Below, piece after piece: positions 1 to 6,225 of a stretch of 13,104 bases of DNA; the stretch's first letter is position 1, and each line of letters opens with the position of its first letter. The translations under genes and the position numbers were made by a program. The notes below the pieces were generated by a model. That model had not been told where the DNA came from. It was given only the letters and a program-made list of their open reading frames with translations, and searched no databases. Source of the stretch: an uncultured Bacilli bacterium (GTDB lineage Bacteria; Bacillota_I; Bacilli_A; RF39; UBA660); NCBI GenBank assembly GCA_944333305.1, contig CALVKV010000033.1, forward strand, positions 1 through 13,104. The letters run 5' to 3'.

Positions 1-21
1 TTTTATATTATTTATAGGTAT

Positions 22-30
22 ATTATACCA
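22..30 (-). promoter_or_regulatory. Possible extended -10 promoter reading off the left edge
   Basis: Reading leftward, the sequence TGGTATAAT carries a perfect -10 hexamer preceded by the TGn extension. No good -35 is visible 16-18 bases upstream, where the sequence is A-rich. It would serve a minus-strand gene starting left of the window. This rests on the motif alone. Confidence 0.25.
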
Positions 31-91
31 CGAGTTCTTTCATCTTTTTTATTTTCCGATAAATTTAGACTCCGTCAAAGAAAATAGAATT

Positions 92-120
92 TTGACAAAA
101 ATTAATATTTATGATACTAT
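92..120 (+). promoter_or_regulatory. Sigma-A promoter of the antisense (antitoxin candidate) RNA
   Basis: TTGACA (92-97) is a perfect -35. It is followed by exactly 17 bases and then TACTAT (115-120), a 5/6 match to TATAAT. This is the strongest promoter-like sequence in the window. It faces rightward into a region with no conventional gene, towards the 3' end of the small minus-strand ORF. Predicted transcription start is near 127. Confidence 0.75.
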
Positions 121-126
121 GAATAT

Positions 127-257
127 GTAAAAGAAATTTACATAAAATAAAAAATGAGGAGCACTTAATATTCGCATGTTGAGTGAGCCAACAATTTTTA
201 TATTTATAATTTGTGTTAGCCACCTAATTCAACAGTTGTGAGTTAGGTGACTTTTAT
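127..257 (+). ncRNA. Candidate antisense antitoxin RNA, about 130 nt
   Basis: The RNA is bounded by a near-consensus promoter (92-120) and a terminator-like hairpin (221-249 plus a T-rich tail). Three foldable parts are visible. A perfect 8-bp stem with a 5-nt loop lies at the 5' end (124-131 with 137-144; its first bases depend on the exact start). A central stem pairs 187-193 with 214-220, with one mismatch. The third part is the terminator hairpin. The RNA ends where the convergent 26-codon ORF stops (258), so it is antisense to the toxin mRNA 3' untranslated region and not to its coding part. That layout matches RatA/txpA, SR4/bsrG and the Fst par RNA II. A second, trans contact with the toxin leader is possible: CCAACAATT (188-196) is an 8/9 direct repeat of 368-376. 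The RNA also holds a poorly supported 21-codon ORF (176-241). The antitoxin role is inferred. Confidence 0.55.
221..257 (+). terminator. Terminator hairpin of the antisense RNA
   Basis: CACCTAATTC (221-230) pairs with GAGTTAGGTG (240-249) over 10 bp with one G-T pair, around a 9-nt loop. ACTTTTATTTA follows on the plus strand. The T-tract is broken but sits correctly for plus-strand termination. On the minus strand the hairpin has no T-tract after it, so it is unlikely to stop the toxin mRNA. The hairpin lies entirely in the overlap of the two transcripts, so its complementary loops could start pairing between the RNAs. Confidence 0.6.
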
Positions 258-338
258 TTATATTGTTAAAAATAATAACTTTATAAGTAAAAGGATAATT
301 ATGATTAAAGAGACTATTAATAAATCTTTTCTACTCAT
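258..338 (-). CDS. 26-residue hydrophobic peptide, candidate type I toxin
   Basis: The peptide begins MSRKDLL, continues as an unbroken run of Ile, Leu, Val and Ser, and has one further Lys (residue 20) before LLFLTI and a TAA stop. That is a short basic N-terminus followed by one membrane helix, the form of type I toxins such as Ibs, TxpA and Fst. I do not recognise it as a close member of any of these. The ATG at 336-338 is preceded by AGGAG (348-352) at 9-base spacing, the only well-placed SD for this ORF. The gene has its own promoter (393-421) and a leader of about 48 nt with an SD-masking hairpin. A plus-strand RNA from 92-120 is convergent with it. The mRNA 3' end is unclear; U-rich sequence around 144-154 follows a weak stem (182-185 with 162-165). 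The coding call rests on signals and layout, not homology. Confidence 0.6.
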   Translation of the reverse strand: MSRKDLLIVSLIIIILLLIKLLFLTI

Positions 339-346
339 AATATCAA

Positions 347-362
347 TCTCCTTTCTAGGAGA
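347..362 (-). promoter_or_regulatory. SD-sequestering hairpin in the toxin leader
   Basis: In the minus-strand leader, TCTCCT and AGGAGA form a perfect 6-bp stem closed by the tetraloop AGAA. The 3' arm is the SD itself, so ribosome access to the ATG nine bases downstream would be blocked while the hairpin stands. The Fst toxin mRNA uses the same device. The outer two bases also belong to the long-range helix at 361-372, so the two structures adjoin. Confidence 0.6.
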
Positions 363-392
363 CTCACCCAACTATTAAATGTTCCTACAAAT

Positions 393-421
393 ATAGTATC
401 ATATTGATTTCTCTATAACAA
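393..421 (-). promoter_or_regulatory. Sigma-A promoter of the toxin mRNA
   Basis: Read on the minus strand, TTGTTA (416-421), 17 bases and TACTAT (393-398) form a good sigma-A promoter with predicted start near 386. The -10 region, ATGATACTAT (393-402), is identical over 10 bases to that of the opposing antisense promoter (111-120). It stands between the end of the deacetylase gene and the small ORF. Confidence 0.65.
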
Positions 422-441
422 GAGAAAATGTAATAAACTAG

Positions 442-457
442 TTACGAGTTTTCGTAA
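442..457 (-). terminator. Weak hairpin after the deacetylase gene
   Basis: TTACGA and TCGTAA form a perfect 6-bp stem with a 4-nt loop, starting four bases past the deacetylase stop codon. The downstream minus-strand sequence (CTAGTTTATTACATTTTC) has only a broken T-tract. Termination may be partial, in which case some deacetylase transcripts would run into the toxin region. Confidence 0.3.
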
Positions 458-460
458 ATA

Positions 461-1738
461 TTAACCTAATACTAAATTACTTATATAATCTACACCAAAA
501 CTACTTAAAATAGGATATCTTGGTATTTTATAAGGGTCTATTCCCTTTTTTATTTTAGTTGAACCTCCAATAAAAGCCATTTCAAAACCTGCTTCTTTTA
601 CTAGATTAATAGAATAATCACTATATTCATAAAAAGGAAAACAAAAGGCTTTTGTATTATTTAAAGTTTCTCTACTAAGTTTTAAATCGTTTAAGATTTC
701 ACTTTCCGGTAAACAATTAATACCTCCTCCTTGACCAGTAGGACAAACCCCAGTTGTATGCATATTATGAGTATGACTTGCTATCTCCAAGTAAGGAGAC
801 GAAAACTTACTAACAGGATACCATGAACTAACTAAAAATAAAGTTGCATTTAACTGATACTTTTCTAAAAAGGGAATAAAATTCTCTGCCCTTGCCCCAT
901 CATCTATTGTAATTAAAATAGACTTCTTGGGAAGATTAATTTCACCTTTAATAAAGCTTAACACTTCATTAGTATTTAAAGTAAAAACATCATTATCACT
1001 TAAAAACTTAAAATGTGAATCTATTTGTTCTTCACTATGACAAATGATATCGTTACAACTACTATCTCCATCTAGATATATAAAATGATAAAGTATAGCA
1101 GGAATACTTTGAGCACTCTCTATATCAGTATTAACTTCTAAACTATTATCAATATCTTCTTTTTTTACATATACTAATCTTGACAATAAGGAAATACCAT
1201 AATAATCATCTAAATTAACTATTACTTTAGCAGTTACAGGACTATCCAAAGTAAATACCTGATTAAAACTATCATCATAAAAAACAGTATTTTTTTTAGT
1301 CGTAATTTCAAGAGGAAATTCTACATAATTAAGATACCTTTTATTAACAACAGTATCAGTAGTAGGAATAACATCTTTATAAGAAACGTAATATTCACTG
1401 TCTAATAATTTAAAATACTGATTATCTAAACTAATATTATCAATTGTTTCAAGTTCTAAAACATTACCTCCATTTATACTACCACTATCTAAATACTTTC
1501 CATTATCATTTATATAAAGAGTAGTATCTTTAGTAGTCTTAACAACACTACCATAATTAGCTTTAATCCTAACTAACTTATCCTCTTCTTTTACTAAAGA
1601 CTCTCTTGTCTTTATAACCCTATTAGACATATTTTCTCGTACTTTCATATCATTATAAATAAAGATTCCACACCCTATAGACATTACACTAATAAATATA
1701 GTTACTATAATTAAGACTCTTAATGGTTTAACTTTCAT
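461..1738 (-). CDS. Membrane-anchored polysaccharide deacetylase (NodB/CE4 fold)
   Basis: This 425-residue protein has an N-terminal membrane helix (about 7-28), a probable extracellular spacer and a C-terminal NodB-type deacetylase domain (about 213-423). YH motif residues are at 217-218. The metal-binding first motif is T-I-D-D-G (277-281, catalytic and metal Asp 279/280). The second is H322-T-x-x-x-H327. The third motif is divergent, FCFPFYEYSD (365-374). Family members deacetylate N-acetylated sugars of peptidoglycan or exopolysaccharide; the substrate here is unknown. Residues about 65-125 and 145-200 look like two similar beta-rich units (each TK..T..Y.D followed by YxVxxxD/E), probably SH3-like wall-binding repeats. 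Five cysteines (228, 233, 332, 342, 366) lie in the external part and could form disulfides. SD GAGGTG (1746-1751) lies 7 bases before the ATG. It is divergent from the dedA-like gene and has its own promoter. Confidence 0.88.
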   Translation of the reverse strand: MKVKPLRVLIIVTIFISVMSIGCGIFIYNDMKVRENMSNRVIKTRESLVKEEDKLVRIKANYGSVVKTTKDTTLYINDNGKYLDSGSINGGNVLELETIDNISLDNQYFKLLDSEYYVSYKDVIPTTDTVVNKRYLNYVEFPLEITTKKNTVFYDDSFNQVFTLDSPVTAKVIVNLDDYYGISLLSRLVYVKKEDIDNSLEVNTDIESAQSIPAILYHFIYLDGDSSCNDIICHSEEQIDSHFKFLSDNDVFTLNTNEVLSFIKGEINLPKKSILITIDDGARAENFIPFLEKYQLNATLFLVSSWYPVSKFSSPYLEIASHTHNMHTTGVCPTGQGGGINCLPESEILNDLKLSRETLNNTKAFCFPFYEYSDYSINLVKEAGFEMAFIGGSTKIKKGIDPYKIPRYPILSSFGVDYISNLVLG

Positions 1739-1770
1739 AGTTTAACACCTCAGTATTATTATTTACTAAA

Positions 1771-1799
1771 ATTATACGTAATATTTAAGAGATAAACAA
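1771..1799 (-). promoter_or_regulatory. Promoter of the polysaccharide deacetylase gene
   Basis: On the minus strand TTGTTT (1794-1799), 17 bases and TATAAT (1771-1776) give a strong sigma-A match. Start is predicted near 1764, leaving a leader of about 25 nt containing the SD. A convincing plus-strand promoter for the divergent dedA-like gene was not found in the same spacer. Confidence 0.6.
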
Positions 1800-1835
1800 T
1801 TAATTTTTTACATATATTTAATTAAAGGTGATAAT

Positions 1836-2450
1836 ATGGACTCATACATTACTTCATTAATGACTAACTTAGGATATTTAGGTATGTTTATTGGTATGGT
1901 ACTTGAAGCAGTTATAATAATTATTCCAAGTGAACTTATTCTTGCAACAGCAGGAATATTAGCAGGTAGAGGTTTCTTTTCTTTTTCTATGGCTCTTCTA
2001 ATAGGAGTACTTGGTAGTGTATTCTGTGCCATTATTATTTATGCTTTTGGATACTTTGGAGGAAGACCTTTTATAAAGACTTATGGCAAGTTTTTCTTTA
2101 TGAAAGAAGAAGACATAGATAAATGTGATAAATGGTTTAATAAATATGGACCATGGGCTGCTTTTATTGGAAGAAACTTTCCTATTATTAGGACTTTAAT
2201 ATCTTTGCCTATGGGAGTAAGTAGAGTTCCTTTTCTTAAGTTTGTTATATATACAACTTTAGGTAGTATCCCTTGGACCTTTGCTTTCATCTATGTCGGA
2301 TATGCCCTAGGTAATAACTGGATTATCTTAGATAATTTTGTTAAGAAGTTAAAAGTGCCTATCTATATATTATTAGGAGCATTATTAATTACTTATATTT
2401 ATAAAAAGATAAAAGAAAGAAAAGGTCTTAACAAAACTAGTATAAAATAA
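1836..2450 (+). CDS. DedA-family membrane protein (probable undecaprenyl-phosphate translocase)
   Basis: The 204-residue integral membrane protein has family hallmarks. Glu24 lies before a hydrophobic reentrant stretch ending in P31-S32-E33. GGRP (75-78) and a cytoplasmic loop rich in charged residues follow. The signature FIGRNFPIIRT (110-120) carries two essential-type arginines (113, 119), followed by PMGVSRVPFLKF (125-136). Length is normal for DedA. DedA members, including UptA of Bacillus subtilis, recycle the C55-P lipid carrier across the membrane. A role in cell-envelope synthesis therefore fits the divergent wall-modifying deacetylase, though the two do not share an operon. SD AAAGGTG (1824-1830) precedes the ATG by 5 bases. 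The C-terminus is basic (YKKIKERKGLNK), as expected for a cytoplasmic end. Family assignment is secure; the transported lipid is inferred. Confidence 0.9.
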   Translation: MDSYITSLMTNLGYLGMFIGMVLEAVIIIIPSELILATAGILAGRGFFSFSMALLIGVLGSVFCAIIIYAFGYFGGRPFIKTYGKFFFMKEEDIDKCDKWFNKYGPWAAFIGRNFPIIRTLISLPMGVSRVPFLKFVIYTTLGSIPWTFAFIYVGYALGNNWIILDNFVKKLKVPIYILLGALLITYIYKKIKERKGLNKTSIK

Positions 2451-2493
2451 CATTCCATTATAAATCATTTACATTTATGTATTATGAATTTTC

Positions 2494-2499
2494 TATAAT
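2494..2499 (+). promoter_or_regulatory. Possible -10 element before the DUF2935 gene
   Basis: A perfect TATAAT lies 35 bases upstream of the DUF2935 ATG and gives a leader of about 28 nt with SD AGAAGGA (2521-2527). The best -35, TTTACA, is 20 bases away, which is too far. The promoter is therefore tentative. Confidence 0.3.
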
Positions 2500-2533
2500 T
2501 GATACACATATACTTTTATTAGAAGGAAAATAA

Positions 2534-3427
2534 ATGAATCAAAATGATTATGTAAGGTTATCTTTAGAATTACACTTATTCTTTGACCGTATTATGAAAG
2601 AACATAGTTTCTTTTTAGAGACTGCTTTTATGGAAAAAGATAAAGAATTAAAAGGAATAGCAAATGATTTTCAAAAAAACTTTTCTATGATTCTATCAAG
2701 AATAGTGGACCTAGCGAATAACAATATAAGTCAAAATTTTCTAAATGCTGGGGAGATGATTACTAATAATACTTTAGAAGCAGAGATGAAAACAAGTAAT
2801 TTGTCAGGTATAGAAATCGATAGTAATATAACTAGAAAACAAATAGAGTTAAGAAGTGGAATAATTAATATAAATGAAAGACTAATAAATAGTATTAGTA
2901 ATATAAATAGAAGAACACTACCCCTTATTCAAAACTTAATTTCTTTTAAAACTAATATATTAAATAATGTTTTATCTTGTAAAATGTATACAACAAATTA
3001 TCCATTGTTAATCACTCATATAATTAATGAAGCAAAAATGTATTATAACTTACTAAATAAAATAGAAAAGAAAGAACCATTTGACAGAAACTATATTTAT
3101 GAACAAGAATTATTTTGGAACAACATTATGAAAGAACATGCTGAGTTTATAAGAGGTTTACTTGATCCAACAGAAAAAGAATTAATTGCAACAGCCAATA
3201 AATATGTAAAATAATATGAAGCTATTCTAGAACAATTTAAAATTTTTCAACCTAATCTTAAAAATATCAGCTTAAATGAAACGATTAGTTTTAGAAACTT
3301 TAAAATAGCTGGTGAAGAAGGAATACTAAATTGTAAAATTAAAAGTATAATTGTTCCCCTTTTAGCAGATCATGTTTTAAGAGAAGCTAATCACTTCATT
3401 AGAATATTAAATAGTATTAATATATAA
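2534..3427 (+). pseudogene. DUF2935 protein gene interrupted by one in-frame stop
   Basis: The first 226 codons encode an all-helical DUF2935 protein with two hemerythrin-like units. The first carries IMKEHSFFLE (20-29). The second carries FWNNIMKEHAEFIRGLLDPTE (194-214). TAA at 3212-3214 ends it. The same frame then stays open for 70 more codons to TAA at 3425-3427. Those codons read as the expected family C-terminus: a RNFKIAGEEG segment, then IIVPLLADHVLREANHFIRIL with the His and Glu residues that belong to the predicted metal site. The full frame would be 297 codons, close to family length. A single nonsense change, with no other lesion, suggests recent inactivation, a sequencing error or readthrough. 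No start codon with an SD precedes the second part. DUF2935 proteins are common in spore-forming Bacillota; their function is not established. SD AGAAGGA (2521-2527) supports the start. Confidence 0.82.
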
Positions 3428-3434
3428 TTATCAG

Positions 3435-3467
3435 AACAAAAAGCAAAATTAATTTTTTGTTTTTTTT
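3435..3467 (+). terminator. AT-rich terminator after the DUF2935 gene
   Basis: AACAAAAA (3435-3442) and TTTTTGTT (3454-3461) form an 8-bp stem around an 11-nt loop, followed by six T residues. The stem is almost all A-T and so weak, but stem and T-tract sit in the right order just past the end of the complete reading frame (3427). This supports the gene having originally extended to 3427. Confidence 0.45.
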
Positions 3468-3513
3468 ATTAAACAATTCTTAATATTTACATATCTTATA
3501 ATAGGTGTTGAAT

Positions 3514-4275
3514 ATGACTATTGACTATAAAGATATAAATTTATCTTATCAAAAGTATGGGGACTCTAAAGATGTAATTGTAATACTACCTGGATGGGGA
3601 GAAACTAGAAATACTTTTTTAGAAATGATAAATATTTTAAAGATAGATTATACTGTTTATATTATAGATTATCCAGGTTTTGGAGAAACTAAATTTCCTA
3701 ATTATAATCTTACTATGGATGATTATACAAAAATGATTATAAAGTTCTTTAATGATTTAAAAATATCTAATCCTAATATAATTGCCCATTCATTTGGAGG
3801 TAGAATTGCCATACTCCTATCTTCTAAATATAATGTTTCTATTAATAACTTAATATTAATAGATAGTGCAGGTATTAAGCCTAAAATGACTTTAAAAAAG
3901 AAGTTTAGATTAAAGTTATATAAGACTTTACAAAGTCTTGCAAATTATCTACCTAAAAAGATTAAACATAAATTTAAAACTTATCTATTTAATAAGTTCT
4001 CAAGTAGTGATTATCAAGCCTTAGATGAAAATATGCGAGAGACTTTTAAAAACATTGTTAATTTAGATTTAACTAAGTATTTACCTTCTATTAATACTAA
4101 CACGCTAATACTTTGGGGTGAAAAAGATATTGACACTCCACTAAAAGATGGTAAATTAATGCACAAAAAAATAACAAATAGTGAGCTTATTATTTTTCCT
4201 AATTGTACTCACTATTGTTATTTAGAAAATACTTATGTAATTATTAAAATTATTTTATGTTTTCTTGAGGATTAG
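3514..4275 (+). CDS. Alpha/beta hydrolase
   Basis: The protein is 253 residues from the ATG at 3514. An in-frame GTG at 3505 is less likely, because AGGTG (3503-3507) is then the SD with 6-base spacing. The oxyanion-loop sequence LPGWGET (25-31) and DYPGFGET (52-59) are typical of this fold. The nucleophile elbow is AHSFGG with Ser93 (Ala replaces the usual Gly two before the Ser). The probable acid is Asp205 in LWGEKD, and the probable catalytic His is His233 in NCTHYCYLEN. A basic, helical cap covers about 122-190. The triad is intact, so it should be an active esterase, lipase or C-C hydrolase; the substrate cannot be told. No signal peptide is visible. The TAG stop overlaps the stop of the convergent DUF2207 gene. 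No convincing promoter was found; TTGTTT (3457-3462) with TAATAT (3481-3486) at 18-base spacing is a weak candidate. Confidence 0.85.
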   Translation: MTIDYKDINLSYQKYGDSKDVIVILPGWGETRNTFLEMINILKIDYTVYIIDYPGFGETKFPNYNLTMDDYTKMIIKFFNDLKISNPNIIAHSFGGRIAILLSSKYNVSINNLILIDSAGIKPKMTLKKKFRLKLYKTLQSLANYLPKKIKHKFKTYLFNKFSSSDYQALDENMRETFKNIVNLDLTKYLPSINTNTLILWGEKDIDTPLKDGKLMHKKITNSELIIFPNCTHYCYLENTYVIIKIILCFLED

Positions 4276-6185
4276 AAACGGCCTCCACCGCCTCCACCAC
4301 CGAAGGAACCACCTCCACCAATAGAGCCACCGCCAAAGCCACCACCACTTGATGAGCTACTTGCAGCGATTGAGGAACGTGATGATGAAACTGCAGTATG
4401 AACACTATTATTAATACTTGTATAAACATTAGTGGTAATATGATAATGAGTAAAATATGGATCATAATCACCATAAGTAGTACCCAAATTATTCATAGAA
4501 GCCATTTTAATACTCATTTCCTTGGAAAGCTCATCAGCACATCCTAAAATAATTGCATAAACCAAATATTTATCCCAAAGAGTTACCTCAGGTAATTCTT
4601 TTTCATCAAATCTACTAAAGTCTTCTAAAAATCTCTTATGAGCCATCCATTTAGCATAGTGTTCTACTCCTTTTTTAGTATAAAATTTTCTTGTTATTAC
4701 AAAGATAAACAACACTATCATAATAACGATAATAGTTATACCTAACCACACTAAATCTAAATTAAAACTAAAATATGTTAATATTATCCCCAATAGACTA
4801 AATACAATTGAAAATCCTACTACTATCCTTGGCGTTTTAGTAAAGAAGCTTTCACTTTTGCCTAAATTTTTACTAGTCGTAATAAAATCATTATAAAGAT
4901 CAATAAAACTACTAGCATTACTTAAAGTAGAACAATGTTTCTTAATATTAGATAATACTACTTCTTTGCTATTACCTATCTCATCAATTATTAATTTTAA
5001 AGCAATTTTCTCTGTTTCACTTAAATTAGCCTCATCATATTCTTGTAAAACTAACTTATAATCATCTTTTAACTTTCTATCAATAACTTCCACTTTTAAT
5101 ACTTTCTTATATATTAGATTTAATATTGTAGCAGACAAACTCTTCTCTGTAACATTTTCATTTAAAAGATATTCTAATACTTCAGGGCCATAACTTGCAG
5201 GAAAATCCCTAAAGTATTCCATAATAAAGGCAACTTTCTTCATCTTTTTCTGTCTTAAATAAACACTAATAGCAAGAGAAATAGCTATTATTGCCCAAAT
5301 ACTACTTACTATTATTAAAGTCATATTTTGTCTTTGAATTTGTTCTCTTTCTAGATTCGCTTTGTCACTTAACTCTGTTTGATAATTTATAATTGCATCT
5401 TTTGCAGTTAAGCCACTAGTTTTAGTAGCATTAGGTACTAAATCTTTATTAAATATTAATCTAACACTAACAGGATTATAAGCTCCTAAAAAGTTAAATG
5501 TACCTATCGCTTCATTATTACTAGTTCTTTCTATTTCTCCATTCAAAGGTCCATGTAACCATACTCTATAATCACTATCACTATTAGGCAAAACTACTTT
5601 TACTTCATACTCCCCTATATTTTCTCTATAACCATTTCCTAAAGCATTCCAAGCAAGTTCTGCTGTATCTTCATGAACAACAACTACATCTGTAACAGTA
5701 TATTCCATATAAAATATTTCACCTAAACTACTAGGATTAAATAGTTTTAAAGTAACTTCATCCATAAAACTGCTATATGTGTATAGAGCGGCACTTCCAT
5801 TATCTGCATATCTGACTTTTTCAAAATAATTAACATTTCTATCAAAATCATCAAAAGTAAGCTCTCCATCATCACTAATAGAACCTACACTTACATCTTT
5901 AATACTACTCCCGTTATATAAAGTACTATTTCCTTCTATAGCACTTATATCTCCTCTATATGCTTCACTATTAGAATTAGTATATCTAATATCTCGTTCT
6001 AATCCATTATAATTTCCACTCATCTTAATAAGTTCTTTAACTTTAATAGAACCATCTTCTTGTATTTCTATATAACTCAAAAAAACTTCTGTAGGTTCTT
6101 TACTAAATAAAGACTCAATTCTTGGTATTACTGCAAACATGAATATAAATACTAATAATATTATTAATTTAACCGTTCTAACCAT
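4272..6185 (-). CDS. DUF2207 (YciQ-like) membrane protein with Gly-rich tail
   Basis: The 637-residue protein begins with a signal or anchor helix (about 6-24). An external DUF2207 beta domain (about 30-250) begins with EVFLSYIEIQEDGSIKVKE. Then come one membrane helix (about 288-310), a cytoplasmic domain (about 313-450) and two further helices (about 453-474 and 478-498). A final helical segment is followed by Ser-rich sequence and a tail in which 17 of residues 614-637 are Gly, ending GRF. This order is normal for the family, including the Gly-rich end. Function is unknown. It lies downstream of lemA, a frequent neighbour, so the two probably form a membrane complex or shared process. SD AAGGGAG lies 7 bases before the ATG. 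The C-rich plus-strand sequence at 4280-4345 only reflects the poly-Gly codons. The stop codon overlaps the convergent hydrolase gene. Confidence 0.88.
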   Translation of the reverse strand: MVRTVKLIILLVFIFMFAVIPRIESLFSKEPTEVFLSYIEIQEDGSIKVKELIKMSGNYNGLERDIRYTNSNSEAYRGDISAIEGNSTLYNGSSIKDVSVGSISDDGELTFDDFDRNVNYFEKVRYADNGSAALYTYSSFMDEVTLKLFNPSSLGEIFYMEYTVTDVVVVHEDTAELAWNALGNGYRENIGEYEVKVVLPNSDSDYRVWLHGPLNGEIERTSNNEAIGTFNFLGAYNPVSVRLIFNKDLVPNATKTSGLTAKDAIINYQTELSDKANLEREQIQRQNMTLIIVSSIWAIIAISLAISVYLRQKKMKKVAFIMEYFRDFPASYGPEVLEYLLNENVTEKSLSATILNLIYKKVLKVEVIDRKLKDDYKLVLQEYDEANLSETEKIALKLIIDEIGNSKEVVLSNIKKHCSTLSNASSFIDLYNDFITTSKNLGKSESFFTKTPRIVVGFSIVFSLLGIILTYFSFNLDLVWLGITIIVIMIVLFIFVITRKFYTKKGVEHYAKWMAHKRFLEDFSRFDEKELPEVTLWDKYLVYAIILGCADELSKEMSIKMASMNNLGTTYGDYDPYFTHYHITTNVYTSINNSVHTAVSSSRSSIAASSSSSGGGFGGGSIGGGGSFGGGGGGGRF

Positions 6186-6201
6186 AATTTCACTCCCTTA
6201 G

Positions 6202-6225
6202 AAAAAAAAGCTTGCATAAAGCAAG
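6202..6225 (-). terminator. Terminator-like hairpin between lemA and the DUF2207 gene
   Basis: Reading on the minus strand, CTTGC TTTAT GCAAG (6211-6225) begins three bases after the lemA stop. It is followed by C and eight T residues (6202-6209), the form of an intrinsic terminator. Only about 15 bases separate it from the DUF2207 start, whose SD comes right after the T-tract. It probably sets the ratio of lemA to DUF2207 transcript by partial termination, or protects the 3' end of a lemA mRNA. Confidence 0.5.

Larger units (their letters stand above)
178..372 (-). repeat. Inverted repeat pair forming a long-range 5'-3' helix in the toxin mRNA
   Basis: Positions 361-372 and 178-189 are a 12-bp inverted repeat that brackets the small ORF. 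In the minus-strand RNA, GUUGGGUGAGUC (leader) pairs with GGCUCACUCAAC (3' end) over all 12 positions, using two G-U pairs. The same two positions would be A-C mismatches in plus-strand RNA, so the helix suits only the toxin transcript. Long-range pairing of the 5' and 3' ends keeps several type I toxin mRNAs, such as hok, translationally silent. The leader arm abuts and overlaps by two bases the SD-masking hairpin. Confidence 0.6.

Noticed and set aside
1..460. Known riboswitch, T-box, 6S or tmRNA in the left intergenic region
   Set aside because: No T-box AGTA/TGGN bulge, SsrA tag frame or 6S central bubble was found. The two-promoter convergent layout is better explained as toxin mRNA and antisense RNA.
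1808..2032. Minus-strand open frame opposite the dedA-like gene
   Set aside because: It is antisense to a well-recognised protein, has no SD and shows no family features. The same holds for open frames at 2081-2290 (minus), 4250-4474 (minus) and 7437-7619 (plus).
3497..3502. Perfect TATAAT just before the hydrolase gene
   Set aside because: Transcription would start at about 3509, past the SD, and no -35 lies at the right distance.
4280..4345. GC-rich low-complexity tract as a repeat or mobile-element scar
   Set aside because: It is explained by the poly-Gly codons of the DUF2207 C-terminal tail, which is normal for this family.
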